Under the pieces are notes generated by a model. The model did not search any database, was not told where the DNA came from, and saw only the letters and a program-made list of their open reading frames with translations. This document shows positions 18,257 through 25,672 of a stretch of 64,000 nt of DNA, piece by piece. Both the position numbers and the translations under genes were made by a program. Each line of letters starts with the position of its first letter. Position 1 is the stretch's first letter. This stretch comes from Bacteroidota bacterium (lineage in GTDB: Bacteria; Bacteroidota; Bacteroidia; Cytophagales; Cyclobacteriaceae): assembly GCA_016178785.1 (NCBI GenBank), contig JACOSO010000031.1, positions 124,001-188,000 on the forward strand, written 5' to 3'.

Positions 18257-20437
18257 TCAGATAACCGTGGCTTGGTTTGAAGCAGGTTCATTCTGCTTTT
18301 CGAGTAAACCAACCAATTTCTTTTCGTTTTTGTTTCTTGCCTTTATTACGGCACTCAGGTCTGCAGGGAAAAGAGCCTGAAATATGGAACCATTACTATC
18401 TGAGTGAACAAGGCTTATTGATCCACCCACTTTATCAAGAGCCGTCTTGACCAGGTAAAGTCCTACGCCACCAATTTCTGACTGTTCAGAACCTCGTACA
18501 AACATTTTAAAGATATCTTCTGTCTCGTATTTGTGAATCCCTATGCCGTTGTCTTCCACGGTAACTTTCACCAGATTCGCTTCTCTGATCAATTTTATTC
18601 TGACAAAGGGGGCAATTCGGTTCGAAGATGCCCTGAATTTGACGGCATTATCGATAAGGTTTTCCAAAACCGTGCGTACTAAAAACTCATCTGAAACAAT
18701 ATTACAGTCAGGCTCAATTTCACAAGAGAATGAGAACCGATCAGAAATTCCTTTTCTTTTTTCGAAGGCTATAGTTTCATCGATAATGGTTTTGAAATCA
18801 ATGTCCTCAGGCTTAAGTTCCGAATGAGTAACGTAGTTCACCATTTGCAGCCGCGTAAGGATAACATTAAGCTTGTCGGTGGTAAGGTCGAATTTTTTAA
18901 AATAATCAATTGCCATCGGGTCTTTCAAATCCATCAGAGCGATGTTGCACATTCCTTTTAAGGTTACCAGCGGTCCGCGGATGTCATGAGAGCTTTTGTA
19001 TATAAAGTAATCCAATTCATCATTTACCTTCTGCAATGCGCTATTAGAAAATACCAGGTCACCGGTGCGCTCATTTACCTTGTCCTCCAGTTCCTTATTG
19101 TAGCTTTCTAAACGCTCATTTTGCTCCTGAATCAGGTTCTTTGCAGAAGAGAGTTCACGGTTTATTTTCTGTTGCCTTTTGCTGAAATAAAATAACATTC
19201 CAGCAAGGGCAACGATTAATGTTGTGATGACGGTTACGAAAAAGAACTGTCTCTGTTGCCGAACGATAATTTCCTTTTGAAGAGCCAGGACTTGGTCTTT
19301 TTCTGCAATGGCTTTTAGGTTCGCGCGCTCTTCATAGGCGGTTCGAACTTGTGAGAGATTGCTTATCACCTTTTCACTTAGGATGCTATCCTTTATAGCA
19401 ATAAATTTTGATTGATAGAATGCAATGTTTTTATAGTCATTGGTCTCGTTATAGAGCTTCGAAAACATTTCGTACACAGATTGCAACAAAAATCTGTATC
19501 CTTTCTGTTTAGAAATGGATTCAGTTTCGTTGAGATATTTTAAAACCATGGAATAATCTTTTCGAACGAAATAAATACGTGCAAAATTCAACTTGCTTTC
19601 CGCCTGAAACCTGAAGCTTCCTATACGTTTGGCTACCTCATAGGATTTTTCGAAGTGCTTTAAAGCCTCATTGTACGATTTACTTTGTAAAAGAGAAACA
19701 CCTAAACAAAATTCTCCTTCAAGGATGATTTGATCTGAACATTTTCCATCGCATTCAGACAGTCCCTCATTTATATACTTTCTTGCCTCCTTATAGTCTC
19801 CAATAGCATTAAGACAGAAACCAATATTTATTAGCAATCGATCAAGATCATAATGGTCGTTAACCTGTTTCTTTAGTTCCAAAGATTTTGTGTAGTAATC
19901 AAGCGATCTGTAGAAATCATGAAGTTTATAATATATGACTCCAATATTATTAAGAGCAATACTGATCTCTTTTTTATTTCCCTCTGCCTCTCGAATCACT
20001 AGTGACTCAAAGTTACATTTCAACGCCTTATCATATTCCGCTTTCAAAGTATACGAAGCAGCTAAAGAATTGAGCAATAGTTTTGTTTCTGGTATGTTAT
20101 TAAGCCGCTTAGCGATCCCCAATACAATCTGAGCAGTTTGAATGGCCTCATCAATACGCTCTAGTCTCCTTAATTCACCTGCCTTAATTCTTCCACCTTT
20201 AATTATTCTTGCGCTATCGCCCAAACTTAATGCTAGGTCGAAGGCCTGCCCAGCATATACTAAAGAAAGCGAATCGTTCACATCAGAATACTCATAAGCC
20301 AGGCCAAAGAGTGCTTCGTATTTATTGATCCCGTCAGATGACAGAAGAACATTTTTTAATGAATCTAACTTCTGGGCATTCAATCTAAAAGCCAAAACAA
20401 AGACGGAGATGAATAGAAAAGATGTTTTAATAAGCAC
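18257..20437 (-). CDS. TPR-containing sensor histidine kinase
   Basis: 726 residues from a GTG start. A signal peptide (FLFISVFVLAFRLNAQ) is followed by about six periplasmic TPR units (residues 30-370, for example ALNNIGVIYYKLHDFYRSLDYY), a membrane segment (FFFVTVITTLIVALAGMLFYF, near 400) and a coiled coil. The kinase region has H-box SSHDIRGPL with His near 484, N-box NLIDNAVKF, G1 VEDNGIGI and GGVGLYLVK. It should autophosphorylate in response to an envelope signal; no partner regulator is adjacent. The 20984-22528 gene is a close paralogue of its sensor half. It is divergent from two tiny exported peptides. Confidence 0.85.
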   Translation of the reverse strand: MLIKTSFLFISVFVLAFRLNAQKLDSLKNVLLSSDGINKYEALFGLAYEYSDVNDSLSLVYAGQAFDLALSLGDSARIIKGGRIKAGELRRLERIDEAIQTAQIVLGIAKRLNNIPETKLLLNSLAASYTLKAEYDKALKCNFESLVIREAEGNKKEISIALNNIGVIYYKLHDFYRSLDYYTKSLELKKQVNDHYDLDRLLINIGFCLNAIGDYKEARKYINEGLSECDGKCSDQIILEGEFCLGVSLLQSKSYNEALKHFEKSYEVAKRIGSFRFQAESKLNFARIYFVRKDYSMVLKYLNETESISKQKGYRFLLQSVYEMFSKLYNETNDYKNIAFYQSKFIAIKDSILSEKVISNLSQVRTAYEERANLKAIAEKDQVLALQKEIIVRQQRQFFFVTVITTLIVALAGMLFYFSKRQQKINRELSSAKNLIQEQNERLESYNKELEDKVNERTGDLVFSNSALQKVNDELDYFIYKSSHDIRGPLVTLKGMCNIALMDLKDPMAIDYFKKFDLTTDKLNVILTRLQMVNYVTHSELKPEDIDFKTIIDETIAFEKRKGISDRFSFSCEIEPDCNIVSDEFLVRTVLENLIDNAVKFRASSNRIAPFVRIKLIREANLVKVTVEDNGIGIHKYETEDIFKMFVRGSEQSEIGGVGLYLVKTALDKVGGSISLVHSDSNGSIFQALFPADLSAVIKARNKNEKKLVGLLEKQNEPASNQATVI

Positions 20438-20458
20438 GTAGTTTAAAAAATCAAATAC

Positions 20459-20488
20459 TTGGAAATGTGCGACAAAGTACTATTTTCG
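20459..20488 (+). promoter_or_regulatory. Candidate promoter for the small-peptide genes
   Basis: TTG (20459-20461), a 19-bp spacer, then TATTTTCG (20481-20488) resembles the Bacteroidetes TTTG-N19-TAnnTTTG form with a C for T in the -7 box. It lies 40 bp before the first peptide start, in the divergent gap with the TPR kinase. Confidence 0.4.
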
Positions 20489-20528
20489 CGGCACAATTTA
20501 AAAAATCAAACCATAATCCAAAACCAAC

Positions 20529-20663
20529 ATGAAAAAACTAGTTTACATTTTCGTTCTATTGGCATCAATCGCCATGTCAGTTGCCTCTTGCACAGAAGAA
20601 GTAGTTAAGCCAAAAGATGGAGCTGCCGATGGCTCAAGTACTTCAGTACCAAAAGGATCATAA
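20529..20663 (+). CDS. Tiny lipoprotein, 44 residues
   Basis: It begins MKKLVYIFVLLASIAMSVASC, a classic lipoprotein signal with Cys at residue 21. Only 23 residues follow (TEEVVKPKDG, then a Ser/Gly-rich end SSTSVPKGS). The mature product would be a lipid-anchored acidic peptide. It is followed 31 bp later by another small exported peptide and is flanked by two paralogous TPR kinase genes. No family is recognised. The signal peptide makes coding likely despite the size. Confidence 0.7.
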   Translation: MKKLVYIFVLLASIAMSVASCTEEVVKPKDGAADGSSTSVPKGS

Positions 20664-20694
20664 TTCATCTTAATCACATTAAAAATCAAAAGCT

Positions 20695-20859
20695 ATGAAA
20701 ACTAAAGTATTGAGTCTGATCGCAATCTCTGCAATTCTGGCCTTGTCTTTCGCTTTCACTTCTTCTTCCAAAAGCGTTAAGAAAGCAACCAAAGAAATCA
20801 AGCAGAAAAATCAAGACAACGAGCCCCTTGGCGGCCTTGTTTCAGAAGACAAGTTCTGA
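20695..20859 (+). CDS. Tiny exported peptide, 54 residues
   Basis: It begins MKTKVLSLIAISAILALSFAF, a signal peptide or membrane anchor, then a Lys-rich stretch (SKSVKKATKEIKQKNQDN) and a terminal EPLGGLVSEDKF. It is 31 bp after the tiny lipoprotein, so the two are likely one transcript. The basic middle and defined C-terminus suggest a secreted peptide, perhaps a ligand for a neighbouring TPR sensor, but that link is only positional. No known family is recognised. Confidence 0.65.
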   Translation: MKTKVLSLIAISAILALSFAFTSSSKSVKKATKEIKQKNQDNEPLGGLVSEDKF

Positions 20860-20983
20860 TTGATTTCTGCTAAACTTTGCCATCGGCAAGTCATTCCTTC
20901 CAAATGACTTGCTGATGGCTTGGTATTATCCAATTTCTCAATGAGGTGTCCGCCACACTGTCTGCAGAACACCCTTTCAATAC

Positions 20984-22528
20984 TTATTCGCCCTCTTTCG
21001 TCTTCTTGAATAAGGGCGAGAGTTGGTCAATATTGTTTGCGACTTTCTGGATATACTCTTTTGCTCTTCCATCAGTAAGCTCAAGTCGAGCTGCATGGCA
21101 CAGGCCGCTAACACTGGACAAAATTATTAGGCTTTCTTTTTCAACTTTAAGAATCTTCGATTGCTGTAATTCATAGGCGGTCGTTAAAGAGCGATTATTT
21201 TCCCGCAGTTCTTCTGTCCTCTCTTTTACTTTTTGGTCCAGTTTAATATTGATCAAAAGTTTGTCGCGATAAATTTTATACAACATTATCGCTACTATCG
21301 TCAACAGCAATGCGATGGCCGCCATTAAAGCCAATTGTATTTTTTGCTTTTGAATGAGCTCTTCCCTTAAAGACAACATTTGGTTTTTTTCAGCAATGGT
21401 TTTGAGATTCTCACGCTCCTCAAAGTCGGCATGAAGTTGAGCGAGGTTACTGGTCACCTTTTCATTGAAGACACTGTCTTTATAAGCAATATATTTTGAC
21501 AGATATAGCGAAGCACTTTTATAATCCTTAATTTCATTAAACAACTTTGAAAATACTTCATAAGTATCGATCAATAAAAACTTGTATCCTTTTTGCAGAG
21601 ATATATTTTCGGCTTCATTCAAGTATCTTATTGCCATCTCAAAATCTTTCTTAATTAAATGTATCCTGGCAAAGTACAAAATATTCTCTACCTGAAATCT
21701 AAAATTGTCGATTCTCTTAGCTATTTGATATGATATTTTTAGGTGCTTCAATGACTCTGAAAATAACTTCGCATCATAAAAGGTGTCTCCCAAAGCTATC
21801 TCACCTTCAAGGATAATCTGATCAGTGCATTTTCCATCGCATGAGTTTAATCCTTCAGTAATATATTTTATGGCTTCTGCATAGTTACCCATTTCATTAA
21901 CACACAATCCAATATTGATTAATAATCGATCAAGACCATACTTGTCATTTGACTCCCTTTTGAGTTCCAAACATCTTTTGAAGTATTTGATTGAACTGGG
22001 AATATCATTGAGCTTATAATAACAAACGCCAATGTTATTCAATATAATACTAATCTCTTTCTTGTTTCCTCCTTTCTCCCTAATAACTAACGACTCAAAT
22101 TGATACCTTAATGCTTGGTCATATTCGCCCCGCAAAATATGTGATGTACCTAAAGAATTTAGCAACGATTTTATTTCAGTTGTATCCTTATGACGCCTTG
22201 CTATTCTTAATATGTACAATGCCATCACTATAGCATCGTCAATGTGTTCAAGCCTTCTCAGTTCAGCAGATTTGATTCTCCCCCCTCGAATTATTCGCGA
22301 ACTATCTCTGAGTTTCAGCGCAAGATCAAATGCCTGCGTAGCATAAGCCAATGAAAGGGAATCGTTCACCTCTGAATATTCGTAGGCCAACCAATAAAGA
22401 GTCTCATACTTGTTTACTCCTTCGGAGGATTGGAGAATCTTCTTCAGCGAATCTATTTTCTGAGCATGTAATTCGCATGATAGCGTGAAGGACAAAAAAA
22501 GGAGAGAAAATCGTAATGATAAGCCCAT
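20984..22528 (-). CDS. TPR sensor paralogue with lost kinase domain
   Basis: 514 residues. Signal peptide, TPR array, membrane segment (LALMAAIALLLTIVAIMLYKI) and coiled coil closely parallel the 18257-20437 kinase, including shared SLSLxYAxQAFDLAL and CDGKCxDQIILEGE stretches. After the coiled coil the H-box and the whole ATPase domain are missing. What remains (SVSGLCHAARLELTDGRAKEYIQKVANNIDQL) aligns with the residues after HDIRGPL in the paralogue. It is therefore a decayed kinase or a sensor-only protein. It is divergent from the soluble kinase gene at 22598. Confidence 0.8.
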   Translation of the reverse strand: MGLSLRFSLLFLSFTLSCELHAQKIDSLKKILQSSEGVNKYETLYWLAYEYSEVNDSLSLAYATQAFDLALKLRDSSRIIRGGRIKSAELRRLEHIDDAIVMALYILRIARRHKDTTEIKSLLNSLGTSHILRGEYDQALRYQFESLVIREKGGNKKEISIILNNIGVCYYKLNDIPSSIKYFKRCLELKRESNDKYGLDRLLINIGLCVNEMGNYAEAIKYITEGLNSCDGKCTDQIILEGEIALGDTFYDAKLFSESLKHLKISYQIAKRIDNFRFQVENILYFARIHLIKKDFEMAIRYLNEAENISLQKGYKFLLIDTYEVFSKLFNEIKDYKSASLYLSKYIAYKDSVFNEKVTSNLAQLHADFEERENLKTIAEKNQMLSLREELIQKQKIQLALMAAIALLLTIVAIMLYKIYRDKLLINIKLDQKVKERTEELRENNRSLTTAYELQQSKILKVEKESLIILSSVSGLCHAARLELTDGRAKEYIQKVANNIDQLSPLFKKTKEGE

Positions 22529-22597
22529 ACATTATTTGGTTTGAGTTTAATGAGGCCAGGTCACTTTTGCTCCAGGAAACAGACTTACCTTTGCTAA

Positions 22598-23275
22598 ATG
22601 ATGCCCAAAGGTTTAATTGTTACCACCAAACAAAAGTACGAAACCGAAATTGCCAAACGTACCATGGAAGCCTGCGAGCAAATTTCCATCGAAATGGGCG
22701 CTGAGGTACATGACGACCTGATCCAGAAGCTCACGGTTTTCACTTTAAACATCGACAGATTAGAGCGATCAATCGGTAACCCTCCGGAGGCCGAATCATT
22801 GATTATGAAGATGCGTAACGATTTTCAGGAAATGGTGTCTTCCGTGAGGAGTATCTCGCGCAAATTGATGCCTGTAAGTATGGAGGGTGAAAAATTTACC
22901 CGAAGTATCGAATTACTCTGCGAAAATTTAGAGCTGCCGAGCCAGGGTCTGATTCATTTTAGTAGCTCGGGGCACGAAATTGATCTATCGGTTGTAACAA
23001 GAAGATACCTGTACAGAATCTTACAAGAGCTAATACATAATGCCTTCAAGAACTCTTCCGCCTGGCACGTGTGGGTAAAGCTGATATGGACTGATGATCA
23101 ACTATTGCTAGAGGTAGAAGACGATGGCACCGCTTTCTCAAACATGCAAGAACAGATTACCCGGTTGGAGAGCAAATACAATACACTAAAAATGCGGTCG
23201 CAGGCAATTAATGCCGTGCTGTCTTATCATCAGGGCAAAAAGGGTTTGCTGGCAAGGGTGAAGTATAAGATTTAA
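22598..23275 (+). CDS. Soluble HisKA_3-type histidine kinase
   Basis: 225 residues with no sensor or membrane segment. The H-box is AEVHDDLIQKLTVF with His38, typical of the NarX/DegS-like HisKA_3 family. The ATPase part has LIHNAFKNSSAWHV (N-box) and VEDDGTAF (a shortened G1), then GKKGLLARVKYKI. It would need another protein, possibly the TPR-only neighbour encoded divergently 69 bp away, to sense a signal. It converges with a NarL/LuxR response regulator across a palindrome, so the two make a plausible two-component pair. Confidence 0.82.
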   Translation: MMPKGLIVTTKQKYETEIAKRTMEACEQISIEMGAEVHDDLIQKLTVFTLNIDRLERSIGNPPEAESLIMKMRNDFQEMVSSVRSISRKLMPVSMEGEKFTRSIELLCENLELPSQGLIHFSSSGHEIDLSVVTRRYLYRILQELIHNAFKNSSAWHVWVKLIWTDDQLLLEVEDDGTAFSNMQEQITRLESKYNTLKMRSQAINAVLSYHQGKKGLLARVKYKI

Positions 23276-23342
23276 TCCCTCACCCCCTTCCCCTCTCCCT
23301 GGGGAGAGGGGTGTCCGAGGAACGAGGACGGGGTGAGGGATT
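23274..23342. repeat. Nested perfect palindrome filling a convergent intergenic gap
   Basis: The outer arms AATCCCTCACCCC (23274-23286) and GGGGTGAGGGATT (23330-23342) pair over 13 bp. An inner 9-bp stem CCCCTCTCC/GGAGAGGGG (23290-23298 and 23303-23311) has a CTGG loop. The outer arms overlap the stop codons of both flanking genes. It could act as a bidirectional terminator or be a REP-like mobile palindrome. Confidence 0.8.
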
Positions 23343-23973
23343 AAAGTATTCCATTCCTATACGCATAGGCTAGCAGCCCTGCTGTATTATTTACCTGCAC
23401 TTTTTTGATCAACCTTATCCGGTAAGTCTCTGTTGTGGATTCGGTCATTTTCAGTAGGGAAGCAGCTTCTTTTGTTGTAAGCCCCTTGGCAATAGCTTTC
23501 AGTAATTCTTTTTCCTGAAAAGTAAGTTGTACAGGTGGCACATCGCCAAACTGATGTGCATACTGACGGATTACATGAAGTACCTTATCCGGAAAATAAC
23601 TTCCCGAGTCTGACACCGCCCTGATAGCTTTAAGTATTTCGCGGTAGCCATCTAATTTGAAAATGACGCTGTTGACTCCGGCCTTTAACAAGTTGATGAT
23701 AAGCTCCTGCCCTTCCAGCCCCGTGAGCACAATTACTTTGGGTTCGTTGGGTAACTGCTTTAACGCAGGGAGTAACTCCAGCCCGTTGGTATTTGCCATA
23801 CGAAAATCTAAAAAAACAATGTCAAACAAATGGTCAGAAAGTGCATTTTTGAATTCCCAGGCATTGCCAGCCTCTACAATTTGTTTTACAAAGTCTTCTT
23901 TCTCTAACAGCGCGCGCAGCCCTTCGCGCACCAGGGCCTCATCATCAACCAGTAAGAAGCTAAGCTTATTCAT
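23341..23973 (-). CDS. NarL/LuxR family response regulator
   Basis: 210 residues. The receiver domain has FLLVDDEALVREGLRALLE with the acidic pocket at Asp10-Asp11, the phospho-acceptor Asp56 in DIVFLDFRMANTNG, Thr in VIVLTG, and a C-terminal LuxR helix-turn-helix (LTFQEKELLKAIAKGLTTKEAASLLKMTESTTETYR). It is convergent with a HisKA_3 kinase, its likely partner. It is divergent from the gene at 24099, and the gap between them holds the first copy of the three-copy repeat, so it is a natural candidate to regulate the 24-30 kb island. That regulation is inference. Confidence 0.88.
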   Translation of the reverse strand: MNKLSFLLVDDEALVREGLRALLEKEDFVKQIVEAGNAWEFKNALSDHLFDIVFLDFRMANTNGLELLPALKQLPNEPKVIVLTGLEGQELIINLLKAGVNSVIFKLDGYREILKAIRAVSDSGSYFPDKVLHVIRQYAHQFGDVPPVQLTFQEKELLKAIAKGLTTKEAASLLKMTESTTETYRIRLIKKVQVNNTAGLLAYAYRNGIL

Positions 23974-23989
23974 CGTTCAAAGTTAAGCA

Positions 23990-24076
23990 CGTTTTCCGTA
24001 CACCTCGTTGTCTGGTTTTCCAGATGAACTGATACTACGTGTTGACCAAACCCGGAAGAGGTTGCAATTACGCGGC
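23990..24076 (+). repeat. Three-copy element, copy 1
   Basis: It contains GTTTTCC (23991-23997) and, 24 bp later, TTGTCTGGTTTTCCAGATGA, and ends in a GGCC-rich tail before the 24099 start. It is nearly identical to copy 3 over 19 bp. The frame that reads LSGFPDELIL is open here too but lacks an ATG. Confidence 0.7.
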
Positions 24077-24098
24077 CTAAATCAAAATTTTATTAATT

Positions 24099-24602
24099 AT
24101 GGCACAAGAAAACAGAGTCTCGATCAAAATTCAACCCGCAGACCTTAAGAAAGTATCTGACGCAATCAAAGTGGCAGCGGACACCCTCAAACCTTATCTC
24201 GTTGCGCTCACACCTGTGGAACGCCAGCAACTGCCCAAAATGAGCGATGGCAACATTCCCTTTGTTCAGAAAAGTCTGGAATATGCACAAGCAAATGCCT
24301 CTTTTGTGCCCGCCTACTTAGACGTAACAGAACTAAAAACAGACTTGGATGCTGTTGAGTCTTTACTGCAACTGTTCCGCCCGCTTGAGCAGTTGTACCA
24401 AAATCTGGATGATACCATGACTCTTTCTGGCAGTGAGGCTTATGTGGCCGCCTTAGCTTTTTACAACAGCGTAAAGGTTGCAGCTAAAATGAAAGTGCCC
24501 GGGGCAAAGGCCATAGCCGAAGACCTTAGCCTTCGCTTCGCAGGGCAGGGTAAAAAACTTACGAAGCCAACAACTAATAACAACCACGCAACGGTTAAAT
24601 AA
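24099..24602 (+). CDS. Hypothetical helical cytoplasmic protein
   Basis: 167 residues, no signal peptide. It begins AQENRVSIKIQPADLKKVSDAIK and is predicted all-helical (LDAVESLLQLFRPLEQLYQNLDD, AYVAALAFYNSVKVAAKMKVPGAKAIAEDL) with a low-complexity tail (TKPTTNNNHATVK). I do not recognise the family. It carries copy 1 of the three-copy element in its upstream region and ends in a strong hairpin, so it is its own transcription unit at the edge of the bacteriocin-like island. Confidence 0.7.
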   Translation: MAQENRVSIKIQPADLKKVSDAIKVAADTLKPYLVALTPVERQQLPKMSDGNIPFVQKSLEYAQANASFVPAYLDVTELKTDLDAVESLLQLFRPLEQLYQNLDDTMTLSGSEAYVAALAFYNSVKVAAKMKVPGAKAIAEDLSLRFAGQGKKLTKPTTNNNHATVK

Positions 24603-24647
24603 AAAGTCGAACTGGTTCACGTTTTGACTTGGTCACGCCTCTGATAA

Positions 24648-24680
24648 AGTCGCCCGACCACTCAAAGTGGTCAGGCGACT
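24648..24680. terminator. Strong hairpin, terminator-like
   Basis: AGTCGCC-C-GACCACT, a CAA loop, then AGTGGTC-A-GGCGACT gives two 7-bp stems around a single C-A mismatch. It is 46 bp after the 24602 stop. The T-run is weak (AACTTT), so a processing or protein-binding hairpin is also possible. Confidence 0.55.
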
Positions 24681-24946
24681 AACTTTCAAAAGAGACTAAA
24701 AGGTTCACTGACTTGCTCACACCGCCTAAACGGTAAAATGTTTGGGGCTTTTGTCAAACCAATTCTGCAGTAGCATGAACGAGTTGATGGCAAAGTCTCA
24801 AACTTTTCTTTTTAGCTGAAGTAGTTGTCAAAATAACCGAGCCAGTTTGTCAATGAGCTTAATTAGTTTGTTCAGGAAGTACTGCTGTCCTACTTTAAGA
24901 AGTACTCATTTTCCCGAAAACATCCTCACACTTGTTCGATCAGGCA
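24681..24946. other. Intergenic region without recognised gene
   Basis: About 265 bp with no convincing reading frame. Short TTTGTCAA motifs recur (for example GGCTTTTGTCAAACC and CAGTTTGTCAATGAGC). I see nothing else that can be named. Confidence 0.4.
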
Positions 24947-25042
24947 GGTTTTCCTAATAATGGTGTTGTCTGTTTTTCCTGATGGTATAGCGATAACGCT
25001 TGGCAGCAAAAATGTAATGGTTAATATTTGGCCACGCGGCAT
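24947..25042 (+). repeat. Three-copy element, copy 2
   Basis: GTTTTCC (24948-24954) is followed 25 bp later by TGTTGTCTGTTTTTCCTGATGG, then CGCTTGGCAGCAA and AATATTTGGCCACGCGGC. An ATG frame 24960-25067 (35 residues, MVLSVFPDGIAITLGSKNVM...) reads through it in the same frame as the other copies. TTG-N20-AATATTTG inside it resembles a Bacteroidetes promoter, so it may be regulatory DNA rather than a gene. Confidence 0.65.
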
Positions 25043-25070
25043 AAAAATGGGTTTTCAAATTATTTAACAG

Positions 25071-25217
25071 ATGAATCGACTAAAAATTTTCCTGCTATCA
25101 ATAGCAGCTTCACTTTCCCACATCGTCTCCCGCTTCGGGATGTCTCTCATACTCACCTTCAACCTAAGTCACCCATGCGTATCGTCCCCTAAACGGGAGA
25201 CGATACTTGACGACTAA
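25071..25217 (+). pseudogene. Truncated copy of the small membrane-protein gene at 25228
   Basis: The first 45 bp after the ATG, plus about 9 bp before it, nearly match the intact gene 157 bp downstream: MNRLKIFLLSIAAS versus MNRLNIFLLSIAAS. After that the frame diverges into an unrelated 34-residue tail (LSHIVSRFGMSL...ETILDD) rich in inverted repeats, and the membrane segments are lost. It is best read as a partial duplication interrupted or replaced by hairpin-rich DNA. Production of a 48-residue peptide cannot be excluded. Confidence 0.65.
25122..25204. repeat. Inverted repeat in the tail of the truncated copy
   Basis: ATCGTCTCCCG (25122-25132) is perfectly complementary to CGGGAGACGAT (25194-25204). 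The right half also folds locally, with GTATCGTC pairing with GACGATAC. It lies between the truncated and intact gene copies. Confidence 0.7.
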
Positions 25218-25227
25218 TTATTAACAG

Positions 25228-25482
25228 ATGAATCGACTAAACATTTTCCTACTATCGATAGCAGCTTCAGCAGGTGCATCAATTTTCATAACCAGTGTGA
25301 TTTCCCTCGTTCAAATAAGTGATGTTGCAAAGATAAAAACCGCTCTCCATGTTTTTTATAAAGCATACCTTAATCATTACGGTGCGTTATTGTTGTGCCT
25401 GTTTTTAGTTGCTTTCATTCTCTCACTGATCACTTTTAACTATTTCCTTATCAGGAAAGCACGATACCTAAAAGAGTACTGA
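25228..25482 (+). CDS. Small two-helix membrane protein
   Basis: 84 residues. Two hydrophobic segments, NIFLLSIAASAGASIFITSVISLV (about 5-28) and ALLLCLFLVAFILSLITFNYF (about 53-73), flank a short helical loop and are followed by a basic end (IRKARYLKEY). It is upstream of the bacteriocin-type peptides on the same strand and could be an accessory or immunity-like protein. The sequence matches no family I know, so that is positional inference only. Its 5' end is duplicated just upstream. Confidence 0.65.
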   Translation: MNRLNIFLLSIAASAGASIFITSVISLVQISDVAKIKTALHVFYKAYLNHYGALLLCLFLVAFILSLITFNYFLIRKARYLKEY

Positions 25483-25525
25483 TTAGGCGATCTCAGACGC
25501 AAACTGATACTTTTCCATTCTTCCT

Positions 25526-25672
25526 ATGGTTTCCCTTACTGAAGTGCTGTCTGGTTTTCCAGATGATTTGGTGATTGAGCTTGGTGGCAATCAAGCCAAA
25601 GATGAATATTTGACCAAGGTCTCCGGCCGGAACCGAAAAGTAAATTTTAACTTTAAAAAACAAAAATTATGA
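25526..25672 (+). CDS. Three-copy element, copy 3: 48-residue ORF coupled to peptide 1
   Basis: An ATG frame reads MVSLTEVLSGFPDDLVIELGG then a basic tail ending FNFKKQKL. Its TGA overlaps the peptide 1 ATG (ATGA), which allows translational coupling. Copies 1 and 2 keep the same frame with LS(G/V)FPD and aligned hydrophobic positions, while many third bases differ, which hints at coding. Alternatively the conserved DNA is a regulatory site: paired GTTTTCC motifs at 25529 (one mismatch) and 25554 are 25 bp apart, and TTG-N21-AATATTTG resembles a promoter for peptide 1. Which reading is right cannot be settled here. Confidence 0.4.
   Translation: MVSLTEVLSGFPDDLVIELGGNQAKDEYLTKVSGRNRKVNFNFKKQKL

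Noticed and set aside
23276-23340. Nested palindrome as a CRISPR or attachment site
   Set aside because: There is only one copy, no spacers, and no integrase or cas gene nearby.
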